IMG/VR virus record: IMGVR_UViG_3300033146_003879
Coordinates: 1 to 64,000 of that record
DNA length: 64,000 nt
DNA from: a virus
Strand: one strand, 5' to 3'
Under the pieces are notes generated by a model. The model was not told where the DNA came from, searched no databases, and saw only the letters and a list, made by a program, of their open reading frames with translations. The position numbers were made by a program, and so were the translations under genes. The stretch's first letter is position 1. Every line of letters starts with the position of its first letter. Shown piece after piece: positions 33,101-40,815 of the stretch.

Positions 33101-33954
33101 ATTGAGGAGAACCTCATCATAGCATTTTCTAACTGTTCTAACCCCATAAATATATCAGACGCTTTTCCGCTACTAACATCAGCAGAAATAGCACTGACAT
33201 CACGCAGCTTCTTCATGAGCTCTGCTGTCTTGTCAATAGTTGTTCCCATATTCGCAGAGAAATCATTCAACATAGGTAATACAGATTCGTCAAATTCAGA
33301 TCGCGCTATTCCTCCTCCCGCTACACCGAGTTTATTTGCTACGATATTATTAAGAGAGGCTTTCTGGGTACGTTGGTAAAGATCCCTTTGTTGTTCTGCG
33401 AACTCAGCAGTTGCTGCAACTGATGGGTTGTACTGCAGCGACATATCTGCGTACCGAGCGAGCCCTTGGGCTTGCCTACCGGAGAACGGTACATCTCCGA
33501 GATATTCTTTCGCAGCAGCAGTACCGGCAAGAGGTGCGAACTTCGTCATCTCCTCCATGTACATGTTTCCTTGAGAAAGATTCTCTGACGGGGTAAACTC
33601 CGTTCGTTTTCTGTTGTAGTCAGCAGCAAACTGAGCCTGTACCAACTGCTGCTGCATATCTCTCATCACAGCAGCATTATCTTTTAATCCTCTGACGGCT
33701 TCCTTTAGGTCTGCTGATATAGGAGCAGTGCTCTGGGCTTGATCATACACCGCATTTGCTTCTCCTACGCCAATCTGTCCGCTATCCGCTGCGTATGTTA
33801 CTGCGCGGGCTGCTTCTTGGCTTGATGCCATAGATTGAGCAGATGATGCAAGTTGCGCAACAGACTCAGATAGAGAAGTTACAAGTTGCTGCAACTGTAG
33901 CGATTCTTGATTCACTACTCCCATCGTCTGTATTGGTGGTGGTTGTTGTACCAT
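30184..33954 (-). CDS. Tape-measure-like large virion protein
   Basis: A 1256-residue, largely helical, Ala/Ser/Gln/Met-rich protein. Repeated Q-x-L/A-x-x-L heptads occur near the N-terminus (LQLQQLVTSLSESVAQLAS). A hydrophobic Gly/Ala segment at about 840-905 (GSIGSVGLGIGLSGSAG, ALIAGTPVTAGMVGITALTT) looks membrane-inserting. The C-terminal helices end in a short segment (KVIDMLSDDMKSGAAQ). Length, composition and one central hydrophobic region fit a tail tape measure or an ejected internal protein. It follows the basic protein at 33957 by 2 bp on the same strand. An alternative is an inner capsid protein. No lysozyme or peptidase motif was found. Confidence 0.65.
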   Translation of the reverse strand: MVQQPPPIQTMGVVNQESLQLQQLVTSLSESVAQLASSAQSMASSQEAARAVTYAADSGQIGVGEANAVYDQAQSTAPISADLKEAVRGLKDNAAVMRDMQQQLVQAQFAADYNRKRTEFTPSENLSQGNMYMEEMTKFAPLAGTAAAKEYLGDVPFSGRQAQGLARYADMSLQYNPSVAATAEFAEQQRDLYQRTQKASLNNIVANKLGVAGGGIARSEFDESVLPMLNDFSANMGTTIDKTAELMKKLRDVSAISADVSSGKASDIFMGLEQLENAMMRFSSIAGSSDPAAMNRAAQNVENLAGSASNTGLAMGMALQASGLSATRQNMAMAGRMAGSGNYRDIASMSAAMYGQRARQTLGSDIVFSRGTDFSDSMLTEKERSLLGRDSLILGSAGDIVNDVYGRSKRFARSDAGYLMDIGDGDIEYGMAKFGEKFDKEQDTAKFLMNTFRDREMSNIQNSGEAAMYKQQEKINYLRDNLGLSDEMATLAAFNGDTKAAMRYSALKDSEGRRGLKFAKDMNETRALYGNATNKRDDSWKPPGSRDIIDYDKYISKSGVWSRVKQIGVYGERAYNYTGDIADDVYRNLHTTRGLAASDAADSAYQSMVGKSAAQAAGKEWHQEDGTMGGQTISLDDYSLSKDGLRGAGGAFYSMRNSGEYSSKYLGSEEASSDLQSLSVISAALQTENADVKLKELTTKVAMHGVATEADIKNALQSITLNYINDSTLWSTTTVATKRTQEVMAYIRKTSIQKLYKSLAKMLPQSNRILLLFQKATGDASGNYVTDKDTALMNLTMGLLGSHGKSQKAILDESGRAKTFGQGLIDDAVEYGIDTIGSIGSVGLGIGLSGSAGAITALIAGTPVTAGMVGITALTTVGAASVAWAGAKTLDLGEQGINYIEEHLGDRFAAKDMEAFFMSGDSQLAKEKASIAQILSYTVSKWFQNSYERIAPILQATFMSYRQAFGRMTQGNKLDAQKMETAKLPESELNEIARRISTNRLNSDQASGESAVRLEKALKTILVMVNQPQSEVGNLIKKGSPTNVTALIGEIITYAKEHEDYNLLKSDSDTNAFQQAMKKVFSGELDGEQLGTYLVQGAMIENSGGMQSMINNLNSTIEDRIYSDNDKMNDTLKEGAKTALTKMSDFTKSRDESSQLVLTGDEIRGFAKATGQTEAQVRRIMTQANDTKEKFGNRIGAVGNFLSKASDVAEDEVNQIQAQAAMTHQVLMKVIDMLSDDMKSGAAQNAIDLVDRLTSG

Positions 33955-33956
33955 AC

Positions 33957-35354
33957 TTATCTACCGAAGTATCTAGGTGTTCGTATAGCGGATGATCTTC
34001 TCATTCCGCCTCTATTACGCCACCGTATTTTACCTTCTGTAGAGGCGAGCCCATTCCCTGTGGATTCTGACCGTAGGGCGCCGCTAAGTTCCTCACCGTA
34101 TGCCTCTGGTTCCCACGTCTTCGGGCCTAACAGGTTGAGTGGCTTTGCTGCGTATCCGCCAATTACCGGTATGCCACCAACTGCGGTTGCTAAAACAGGT
34201 GCTACCATACTATCCGCTCCGATTGGTGTAGCCAAACTTCCTATCATACCAGGACCACTGAGTTCCTTGCCTACATTAAACCCTGTCAGTCTGTTGTTTG
34301 TTCCATAAGTTTTTAGCCCACTCGATCGGAGGGTGTTGTCAATAGACTTCCTACCCCCTTCAAATACCTTATCAGATACCGTTGTCGGGTCAATACCCTT
34401 TGATTTAACAAATTCTTGAAGTCTCCCTTTGTTATTGTATAGGGACTTATCCATATGTGTGAAGCCTTTTGATTTGAAGAATTGATCTGAATATTCACTT
34501 GTTTGTTTTATGTCTTTGAACTTATTTCCACGCCACTTCTTAGCAACATTACGGGCTTCATCGCGCAGACCCCTACTCGCCTTTGCGCCAACCATATCCC
34601 CTGCTCCTCGAGAGGCTTTAGCTGCTTTCTGAGCGATGTTGCCTTCTGTCATGGCTGCTTTGTATCCTACCCTACGTGCTTTCGCAGCAATCTGTTTAGC
34701 AACGCTCTTGTTAGTGTAGCCTAAATAGTCCGAGGCCATCTGTGCCATTTGCTTCTGTGATGTGCCGCTCGCTTTTGTCCCTGCACCAAACACATTGCTT
34801 AAGAACCCTTTATTACCAACAGCGTTGTTGACTTGCTTGAGAGCCCCTGCCGCTTCTCCAGATGTGCTAGCAAGGTAGCCACCCGCTCCACGCCATGCCT
34901 TCGATGCGGCGTTGTTGCCGCCTGTGCGCATCATCTTAAGTCCAGTTCTCCCAACAAGATTCCCTAGGGGTTTTGAGGCTGCCTGCGAAGCTGCTGCCGC
35001 GGCGTGATACTTCCAGTTTGTCATGTTGTGGCCGAACCTACTCAGAACTCCTCTATCCGGATGGTTTTCATCAGACCCCATAGCTGCCTGCATTCCGGAT
35101 ATAAGTGCTGTACGTTTTAAATGGGACTTTGCTATATTCCCAAGTGTAGAGGTGGGCTTCAGCACGCGTCCTGCGGTTGATGCTAATCTCCCTGCTCCGG
35201 AAACTACACCTTTACCAAGTAATTTTGTTGCTAACGGCTTTAGGGCTGTCGCCGCTGCCGAGAATAATCCAGCATTCTTAATAAGATCTATGTTAGCATC
35301 CGCTATTCCAAGCTCTACTGCGGCATATTTGACTAATCTTCCGTGGTCTTGCAT
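33957..35354 (-). CDS. Basic Ala/Gly-rich virion-like protein
   Basis: A 465-residue, strongly basic, Ala/Gly/Lys-rich protein (AAAASQAASKPLGNLVGRTG, AKKWRGNKFKDIKQTSEY) ending in Arg-rich NRGGMRRSSAIRTPRYFGR. Mostly helical with small-residue segments and one hydrophobic Gly/Pro stretch (VLATAVGGIPVIGGYAA). The composition resembles DNA-associated internal or ejected virion proteins. It is the first gene under the CTATAAT box at 35389, with the 1256-residue gene directly after. ATG 35354 is preceded by AGAGGGCGCT. Structural role inferred from context. Confidence 0.65.
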   Translation of the reverse strand: MQDHGRLVKYAAVELGIADANIDLIKNAGLFSAAATALKPLATKLLGKGVVSGAGRLASTAGRVLKPTSTLGNIAKSHLKRTALISGMQAAMGSDENHPDRGVLSRFGHNMTNWKYHAAAAASQAASKPLGNLVGRTGLKMMRTGGNNAASKAWRGAGGYLASTSGEAAGALKQVNNAVGNKGFLSNVFGAGTKASGTSQKQMAQMASDYLGYTNKSVAKQIAAKARRVGYKAAMTEGNIAQKAAKASRGAGDMVGAKASRGLRDEARNVAKKWRGNKFKDIKQTSEYSDQFFKSKGFTHMDKSLYNNKGRLQEFVKSKGIDPTTVSDKVFEGGRKSIDNTLRSSGLKTYGTNNRLTGFNVGKELSGPGMIGSLATPIGADSMVAPVLATAVGGIPVIGGYAAKPLNLLGPKTWEPEAYGEELSGALRSESTGNGLASTEGKIRWRNRGGMRRSSAIRTPRYFGR

Positions 35355-35388
35355 AGCGCCCTCTTAGTAAGTTCACAACTACCCTTAA

Positions 35389-35394
35389 ATTATA
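35389..35394 (-). promoter_or_regulatory. CTATAAT-type promoter
   Basis: The minus strand reads CCTCTATAATTTAAGG, about 28 nt (start site to ATG) before 35354. The only -35-like sequence (TTGTTC) is 19 nt away and weak. Confidence 0.5.
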
Positions 35395-35403
35395 GAGGGA
35401 ACA

Positions 35404-36111
35404 TTAGTGTGTGGAACAAGCCTTCTTTGTGTTTTGTTTAAATATAAAAGAATCGAGCCTTGTTTCTGCAGTCTCAAGACGAATCTGAGATTGTTTTATA
35501 CCGAACTCTTTCGCGGTTCGTATAGGGCTACCTTCATCAGTTCCCATGCCTTCTTTCACAAACAAGAGGATACTTTCCTGTAATGTCAGAGAACCTGACC
35601 TGCGCAGGCGCTCGATAAATGCGGGGTAATCCGTTTGTACAAGGTGTCCGTCTCGCGTGTTGTGCATAGCATCACCTAAGTGCATTCCTGATTTTGCTAA
35701 CATTGTTCGCATAACAGCGTCTTCGCCAGGATCAGCTTCCTCATCAGTGGCGAGTTCGGAAAAGGTACTCGCCTCAACACTCTTTATTGTTACTTGATTA
35801 CGGTATGCCCCAAGGACGGCCATCTGAATGCCCCCTGTTGCATACGTTATGAACTGTACTTCGTCAGATATATCGGTGTTATACTTTAGCAACGCATCGT
35901 AGAAACCTTTCCACGCGGCGCCGATAAGCTCATCCTTATCAGTAACGTCTTTTCGTAATTTGTAATAGTACTTGGCTTGCTTGAGTACAACTCCCTTGTA
36001 GTCTACAATAAGTTTCCGCATCGCTGCGTCTTTTTCATGCTGTAGGCTATGGGGATCTTGTATTATCTTAATTACTGCAACGGTATCTTCACGGGACAAC
36101 GAACGTTTCAT
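35404..36111 (-). CDS. Phage RNA polymerase sigma factor
   Basis: A 235-residue sigma-70-family protein; start MKRSLSREDT at 36111 with a CAGGAG Shine-Dalgarno (a longer frame lacks one). Region 2: KDELIGAAWKGFYDALLKYN followed by VQFITYATGGIQMAVLGAYR (~75-125), the region 2.1-2.4 pattern with FxTYA and an aromatic/basic helix. Region 4: LTLQESILLFVKEG, then SPIRTAKEFGIKQSQIRLET (~185-225), a helix-turn-helix. Region 1.1 and a full region 3 are missing, making it short like alternative sigmas. It probably directs the phage or host polymerase to phage promoters. It is divergent from the terminase operon. Confidence 0.88.
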   Translation of the reverse strand: MKRSLSREDTVAVIKIIQDPHSLQHEKDAAMRKLIVDYKGVVLKQAKYYYKLRKDVTDKDELIGAAWKGFYDALLKYNTDISDEVQFITYATGGIQMAVLGAYRNQVTIKSVEASTFSELATDEEADPGEDAVMRTMLAKSGMHLGDAMHNTRDGHLVQTDYPAFIERLRRSGSLTLQESILLFVKEGMGTDEGSPIRTAKEFGIKQSQIRLETAETRLDSFIFKQNTKKACSTH

Positions 36112-36148
36112 AGGCGCTCCTGAGTACCAACTGTTACTGACGTTTAAG

Positions 36149-36176
36149 AGTATACGTGACAGTATTTGAAAATCAA
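36149..36176 (-). promoter_or_regulatory. Leftward promoter of sigma gene
   Basis: TTGATT (36171-36176), 16 nt, TATACT (36149-36154) on the minus strand, about 38 nt before ATG 36111. It is interlocked with the rightward promoter at 36156-36183: each -35 falls in the other's spacer. Confidence 0.6.
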
Positions 36177-36183
36177 CTATAAT
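36156..36183 (+). promoter_or_regulatory. Rightward promoter of terminase operon
   Basis: GTGACA (36156-36161), 16 nt, TATAAT (36178-36183, preceded by C), about 22 nt (start site to ATG) before 36212. It matches the CTATAAT class but with a good -35. Confidence 0.62.
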
Positions 36184-36211
36184 AATGGAGTATTTATTTA
36201 TGGAGGATAGT

Positions 36212-37081
36212 ATGTCACTACTCAAGTACGCACAAAAGGCTACGGGCCAGGATGAAGCAACTGTAATGAAAAAGTATGCCTCGGATGAGCTTTATAAGAA
36301 AGCAGTTGATCTTGCTACTACAGAAGCCGTTATTAGAGAGCTTAAGAAATACGAGAAAAAAGAAATGACCAAGGAAGCTGCCGGTATTCCTAAGATACCT
36401 AGTCTCTTAGCTATGCTTAAGAACCTTCCTGTAGGGATTGCTGATGATGTTGTGCGCGGTGCTGTTGGCGCTAGAGATGCGGCTGTACGTAATGCGAACG
36501 CTGTAAAGAATGCAATCGTTCACAACGCAGATGAATTTGGTAGAGGTATGAAGTTTGGTAGGGCTCCGTTATCAGAGCGAGATGCGGCCTACAGAGCTAT
36601 GGAGCAACCGCTACGGGAAGCTATACATAGTTTAGACACGAAGGGTATGGAAAGCGCACTTAGGAGTACTGGTCGTACCACGCGAGGAACACAAAGCACT
36701 TTAAGCTCAGCACAAGAATTACTTGATGTTCTTGCTGGTTACAATAGACAAGGCCCTTTGTCTAAAGCAAACCTTGCCGGTAGGATTACATCCGGTCTTG
36801 GTCTCGGAGGCGCCGGTTTAGGTGCAGGTGCGTACCTCACCAAGGACAGTACCTTTGATGATATATTCTCCGGTTTAGGAGCTATACCTTCTGACGCAGG
36901 CCACATGAACCCCGCAGCTATTGCAGGCCTCGGTGGAGCTCTTGCGGGTGGTATCGGAGGTGCGGCCTATAACGGCGCTGTGGGTGAAGATCAACTTCTC
37001 AGACGTGTTATCCAAGGTGCCTTAGCTGGCGGTGGAGCAGGTGTTGCTGGCGGAGCTTTGTACGGCGATCCACTAACATAA
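36212..37081 (+). CDS. Glycine-zipper protein upstream of terminase
   Basis: A 289-residue protein starting MSLLKYAQK at 36212 behind GGAGGATAGT. N-terminal ~60 residues are charged helices (VIRELKKYEKKEMTKEA). The C-terminal third is glycine-zipper repeats (GLGLGGAGLGAGAYL, AGLGGALAGGIGGAAYNGAV, GALAGGGAGVAGGAL), typical of proteins that pack or insert into membranes. It ends 13 bp before the terminase start. Not a recognisable small terminase. Possibly a virion protein delivered into the cell envelope. Confidence 0.7.
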   Translation: MSLLKYAQKATGQDEATVMKKYASDELYKKAVDLATTEAVIRELKKYEKKEMTKEAAGIPKIPSLLAMLKNLPVGIADDVVRGAVGARDAAVRNANAVKNAIVHNADEFGRGMKFGRAPLSERDAAYRAMEQPLREAIHSLDTKGMESALRSTGRTTRGTQSTLSSAQELLDVLAGYNRQGPLSKANLAGRITSGLGLGGAGLGAGAYLTKDSTFDDIFSGLGAIPSDAGHMNPAAIAGLGGALAGGIGGAAYNGAVGEDQLLRRVIQGALAGGGAGVAGGALYGDPLT

Positions 37082-37094
37082 TCTAGGAGCCTTT

Positions 37095-38786
37095 ATGGCA
37101 ATAAAGAAACTTAACATCGCTAGCTCTGTGTTGGCGGCGTCACTACTTACCCTTGATAGTGGGGGTCACCCTGACTATAAGGGGTATCCTATGTTTGCGA
37201 ATCTCCTTGATATGCCTTACGTATCAGATCTTACAATACTAGCATCAAGGCAGGTCGGAAAATCAATATATGTTGCAACACGTGCGGTAATACGGAGTGT
37301 AACTCCTGATCATAAGTACGTCTATATCGCCCCGTCAGAAAGGCAGGCCACCGACTTCTCGAGGCTAAAGCTAGGTATCATATTAGAGAAGTCTAAGTTT
37401 GCTCGGAAGCTTCTCATGCATAGAGATAGTCCTCTCCTTCCTCCTGGAGAAAAAGCAGCGCTTAACTCAATAACCAATGATGTATACATGAAGAAGTTTG
37501 CTAACTCTTCGTACATAAAGATTGGGTATGCAGCTGATGCTAAAGGAGTTGAGCGTGTTCGTGGAGGTACCGCAGACGAGCTTACTATTGATGAGGCTCA
37601 GAGTACCGACCTCGATGCCCTCATGCCTGTACTTAAGCCGATGCTTACTCAAGCGAAGCGTCCGATAATGAATACATACGGAACTCCATTGAACGAGAAT
37701 GATTCACTCGTTATTCGTTTTAAATCATCAACACAACATACGGCAGTTGTTAAGTGTGAAGGCTGCAATAGATGGACAACACTAGATAACTTTAGGATCA
37801 TCGGCCTCAATGGTCTTATTTGCCCACGCTGTGGAAAACCCATTGATGCTCGTAACGCAAAGTTTGTTCCGATGAATCCGGGATCAGCTCACCTAGGCGT
37901 GCATATCAACCGTCTCATGCTTCCTAGTACAACATCTACAGAGATAAAGTGGCAACAACTTATTAATGATATCGAGGATCCGAACACTACCGAAGACGGT
38001 GCTATGCGAGAGATATTCGGTAGACCTGCGGGTAGTTCTTCTGAGATGATTGATGAGAGGGATATAGAAAAAATAGCAGTTCTTCCAGCTATATACGTAG
38101 ATAAGACCTTTGAGCAGGTCATCACGATCGCAAATGCTGAACGGATACGCCTCGGTAAGTCTCCCTATAAGTTTATGCACGCAATAGATTGGGGTGGAGG
38201 GGCACTGAGTATAGCCGGCGGTGGGCTAGAGACAGAAAGCCGAACCGCAGAAGTTCTTATTGGTATGCATTACGATAAGGGGTATCTCGGTTTCGATATA
38301 CTGTATCATAATCTATACCCTATGGCACACCCGAGGCACGCTCTCGACTCACTCCTCAATAATATGGGTTACCTACCAGTAAAATCTATCGTCACCTGTG
38401 ATGCTCTTGGTGGAACATTCGCTATATCAGACATACGATCTACACTAAATAAGATGGCAAAGGGACATAAGTTTCTTCCTATACAACTAGGTAGTATTGC
38501 TGCCGATAAGACACATAATGATTTACAAGATAGGATTGTGGTATCAAAGAGTAACGTGGTTACAAAATTCTTCATTGCTCTTCTACATGAGAAAATACGC
38601 ATGCAGAAAGATCCGCATGTTATAAGAGAGCTTACTCGGCAGTTTCTAGCGGAGACTGAGATTGAGAATCATAACGGAAAGCGAATCTGGTTAAAAAAAT
38701 CAGGAATCAACGATGATATCCTTATGGCCTCCATATTTGGTTTTGTTGCAGGGGCTTTCTTTCACGAGCAGGCACTACTTAAGTAA
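37095..38786 (+). CDS. terL: Terminase large subunit
   Basis: A 563-residue packaging motor and headful nuclease. The ATPase has Walker A ASRQVGKS (~49-56) and Walker B LTIDEAQ (~162-168) followed by TYGTP (motif III region). A zinc finger is inserted at ~220-250 (CEGCNRW, then CPRCGKP), as in lambda gpA-type terminases. RNase-H nuclease acidic residues are in HAIDWGGG (~364), VTCDALGG (~435) and GINDDILMAS (~538). Complete, with no intein or frameshift. Its partner small subunit is not identifiable next door. It acts at the portal of the prohead. Confidence 0.93.
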   Translation: MAIKKLNIASSVLAASLLTLDSGGHPDYKGYPMFANLLDMPYVSDLTILASRQVGKSIYVATRAVIRSVTPDHKYVYIAPSERQATDFSRLKLGIILEKSKFARKLLMHRDSPLLPPGEKAALNSITNDVYMKKFANSSYIKIGYAADAKGVERVRGGTADELTIDEAQSTDLDALMPVLKPMLTQAKRPIMNTYGTPLNENDSLVIRFKSSTQHTAVVKCEGCNRWTTLDNFRIIGLNGLICPRCGKPIDARNAKFVPMNPGSAHLGVHINRLMLPSTTSTEIKWQQLINDIEDPNTTEDGAMREIFGRPAGSSSEMIDERDIEKIAVLPAIYVDKTFEQVITIANAERIRLGKSPYKFMHAIDWGGGALSIAGGGLETESRTAEVLIGMHYDKGYLGFDILYHNLYPMAHPRHALDSLLNNMGYLPVKSIVTCDALGGTFAISDIRSTLNKMAKGHKFLPIQLGSIAADKTHNDLQDRIVVSKSNVVTKFFIALLHEKIRMQKDPHVIRELTRQFLAETEIENHNGKRIWLKKSGINDDILMASIFGFVAGAFFHEQALLK

Positions 38787-38811
38787 TGCCTACCCATATA
38801 TAATAATATGA

Positions 38812-39363
38812 TTAAGTTCTGCTATTCTGGTATCCGGACACGATACTTGTTGTTCTTGTAGATGCATTCATTCTGATGTGAGCAACTATACTGTCAGTAT
38901 ATTTTGTGTGGAGCTCCGGTTTCGCTTTCATGATACGAGTCGCTGTTATGGCAATGTCATCATCACGAAGGGATCTCCAATCATGTGTAATAAGATTGTT
39001 GATTGATTGCGCAGACCAACGCGTCGCAATCTCTTTCCTAATAAATGCAGCATCGCTTGGCGGCGCTGTTGTGAGCCACTGGGAGACGACTTCAGTTGGG
39101 GATACCTTGTAAAAGAAATGCATGGCTTCTAGCGGGATCAATTCTCCGAGAGGCATCTTTACCGACATAGCAAGTTCTAAGAACTCGCTTATATGCCCTT
39201 CTTGTTCCTCTGTCCTCTCGATTGCTGCTGAAGCCACAATAGCATTGCCTATAATCACGCTTCGCTTGTCCACCTCAGGGACTAACTGGTCAGGTAGTTG
39301 GCGCGGGCTGCGATACGTACCGTCTTCAACGCCTTTCATAATTACTCTTCCTACTGTTCGCAT
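38812..39363 (-). CDS. Hypothetical protein
   Basis: A 183-residue helical protein, convergent with the terminase (25-bp gap). It starts MRTVGRVIMKG behind TAGGAGAG. Segments: SVIIGNAIVASAAIERTEEQ, GELIPLEAMHFFYKVSPTEV, RDDDIAITATRIMKAKPELH. The all-helical form and the WLTTAPPSDAAFIRKEIATR stretch are unremarkable. No motif. It shares a short leftward operon with 39387-39605. Confidence 0.68.
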   Translation of the reverse strand: MRTVGRVIMKGVEDGTYRSPRQLPDQLVPEVDKRSVIIGNAIVASAAIERTEEQEGHISEFLELAMSVKMPLGELIPLEAMHFFYKVSPTEVVSQWLTTAPPSDAAFIRKEIATRWSAQSINNLITHDWRSLRDDDIAITATRIMKAKPELHTKYTDSIVAHIRMNASTRTTSIVSGYQNSRT

Positions 39364-39386
39364 AGTAACTCTCCTATATCTCGTTG

Positions 39387-39605
39387 TTAGTGTTTATGTT
39401 CTTTGTTAACTTCGTCTTCTGACATACCTCTATATAGTGCAGTATTAAGATCTGCTATTCTTGTTGTTGTGCGCGCGTTGTATTCGTTGTGTGCTATCAC
39501 CGCTCTCAGAAATACCTCCGCACTTGCTACGTTGGTTGGGTAGTACCAAAGGATATCTCCGTGTGTGGAAACCTCTCGAAGAACGTGCATCACCTTACTG
39601 TACAC
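39387..39605 (-). CDS. Small hypothetical protein (GTG start)
   Basis: A 72-residue protein. GTG 39605 has a weak GGGG 8-9 nt upstream; an internal ATG at 39590 has AAGGTG placed too close, so the GTG is preferred but uncertain. Content: VLREVSTHGDILWYYPTN, then AEVFLRAVIAHNEYNARTTT and an acidic-His tail (DEVNKEHKH). Unknown family. Transcribed from the TGGTATAAG box at 39649. Confidence 0.55.
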   Translation of the reverse strand: MYSKVMHVLREVSTHGDILWYYPTNVASAEVFLRAVIAHNEYNARTTTRIADLNTALYRGMSEDEVNKEHKH

Positions 39606-39648
39606 CGCTATGCCCCTAACAATCCTCTCTAAATGATTTATCCAAGTT

Positions 39649-39657
39649 CTTATACCA
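39649..39657 (-). promoter_or_regulatory. TGGTATAAG-type promoter
   Basis: The minus strand reads CAAATGTGGTATAAGAAC, about 37 nt (start site to start codon) before the start at 39605. It lies 11 bp from the rightward CTATAAT box of the lysis-RNAP operon, so the two cannot be occupied together. Confidence 0.5.
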
Positions 39658-39667
39658 CATTTGATAA

Positions 39668-39676
39668 TGCTATAAT
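39668..39676 (+). promoter_or_regulatory. Extended -10 / CTATAAT promoter of lysis-RNAP operon
   Basis: TGCTATAAT, a perfect extended -10, about 29 nt (start site to ATG) before 39712. It is the only promoter seen before the 39.7-46.9 kb rightward operon (spanins, holin, RNA polymerase). Confidence 0.6.
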
Positions 39677-39711
39677 TTATGTGTTAGCAATTGAATACCC
39701 TGGAGGCGACA

Positions 39712-40212
39712 ATGTTATCTTGGGCGACTATCATGAGCTTCGTTATGAAGCACAAGACCGCCATAGCAATTTCACTAGTACTTGTAGTAACTCTCATAGC
39801 ATTTGGTGTTGTGCGGCTGCAACTAAGGCATTGCCGGTCTAAATACGATAAACTCAAAAAGCAGTTTGACGCAACGCTCGTTGCGCAAGAAACGTGTGAA
39901 AAGTCTGTAGCAGCTATTAACGGAGCTGTTCTTACTGCGAAAAAAGATTGCGCGCGAGAGAAGGCGTCTCTAAAGGCAGCGTATGAGTTTGGCAAGGAAG
40001 AGAGAGATAAATATCATAGCAAGGTGGACAAGCTTTTCGCCGACAAAAAGAAAGGGGACAAAGCCAATGGTGCTGTTACACCTGTGACAGAAGTAACTCC
40101 GGATGGCGGCATCTTTGATTATCAGGCAGAGGTGACAGACTTTTATAACGAAGTGAATGAGAAGTGGAATGCATTCGCTGATAAGTATGAGGGGGGACGA
40201 GATGAGGAATAA
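39712..40212 (+). CDS. Inner-membrane spanin (i-spanin)-like protein
   Basis: A 166-residue protein; start MLSWATIM at 39712 behind GGAGGCGACA. It has one N-terminal membrane anchor (~14-36, IAISLVLVVTLIAFGVV), then a long charged coiled coil (SKYDKLKKQFDATLVAQETC to about residue 110) and an acidic tail (DKYEGGRDEE): N-in, periplasmic coiled coil, as in Rz. Its end overlaps the lipoprotein gene by 11 bp in another frame, the classic Rz/Rz1 geometry. With the lipoprotein it would span the periplasm and disrupt the outer membrane at lysis. Confidence 0.78.
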   Translation: MLSWATIMSFVMKHKTAIAISLVLVVTLIAFGVVRLQLRHCRSKYDKLKKQFDATLVAQETCEKSVAAINGAVLTAKKDCAREKASLKAAYEFGKEERDKYHSKVDKLFADKKKGDKANGAVTPVTEVTPDGGIFDYQAEVTDFYNEVNEKWNAFADKYEGGRDEE

Positions 40213-40540
40213 ATTGTTGCTGGTACTCACTCTTATCGCGATGATGTTCGCGACATCCTGCGTTGAGGTACGGTACATAACAAAAGTACAGAAAGTGTAC
40301 AGGACTCCAGCGAAACTGGCAATACCAACGCTGCCTCGCCTCTCCTTGTACGAAGACGGCGATAGTGTGTTTACGAAAGAGAACTACAAGAAATTATTGA
40401 AAGAGTACAGCGACTCGCTTGTGTTCACGAAGCAATTGTTAATGCTTATAAAGGAACATAACAAGCTTATCGCTGAGATAGAAGCAGAAGAAAAGGCTGC
40501 GGCAATAACAGAGAAAGAGGAGACTAAAGATGCACATTAA
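40202..40540 (+). CDS. Outer-membrane spanin lipoprotein (o-spanin)-like
   Basis: A 112-residue protein starting MRNKLLLVLTLIAMMFATSC at 40202. It has a signal peptide of type II with lipobox ATSC and the lipidated Cys at residue 20. The mature part is VEVRYITKVQKVYRTPAK followed by a charged helix (KENYKKLLKEYSDSLVF, then EIEAEEKAAA). Longer than lambda Rz1 but of the same design. Its presence indicates a Gram-negative host. The final codons overlap the holin start by 11 bp. Confidence 0.78.
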   Translation: MRNKLLLVLTLIAMMFATSCVEVRYITKVQKVYRTPAKLAIPTLPRLSLYEDGDSVFTKENYKKLLKEYSDSLVFTKQLLMLIKEHNKLIAEIEAEEKAAAITEKEETKDAH

Positions 40541-40790
40541 AGACTTGGTTAGAGAACATGACAAGGACCGCCTATCAAAAGGCGCTATTATGATGTGGAT
40601 AACATTCGCCGTAGCAATAGCTTACTGGCTGACTGGTATTATTACGCAGCATTCTATGCCGATACCTGAAGGATTGCTGAGCTTCTTGCTTGCTCTTCTC
40701 GGCTACAACGTTGCACGTAGAGGAACCGACGGGGCCTCTGCACTGCTTGCAAAAATTAAGAAGCAGTCTATAGACGCAATGCCCAAATAA
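40530..40790 (+). CDS. Holin-like membrane protein
   Basis: An 86-residue protein with two membrane segments, MMWITFAVAIAYWLTGII (~21-38) and LLSFLLALLGYNVA (~49-62), a charged N-terminus (HDKDRLSKG) and a basic C-terminal tail (KIKKQSIDAMPK). Size, topology and position directly after the spanins fit a class II holin. GAGGAG precedes ATG 40530. No endolysin is adjacent. It controls lysis timing by forming inner-membrane holes. Confidence 0.7.
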   Translation: MHIKDLVREHDKDRLSKGAIMMWITFAVAIAYWLTGIITQHSMPIPEGLLSFLLALLGYNVARRGTDGASALLAKIKKQSIDAMPK

Positions 40791-40815
40791 ACACTAAGCA
40801 CAGAAGGAGAGTACA

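Noticed and set aside
38812-39363. Small terminase subunit
   Set aside because: It lies next to terL but on the opposite strand, and no helix-turn-helix or typical order supports it.
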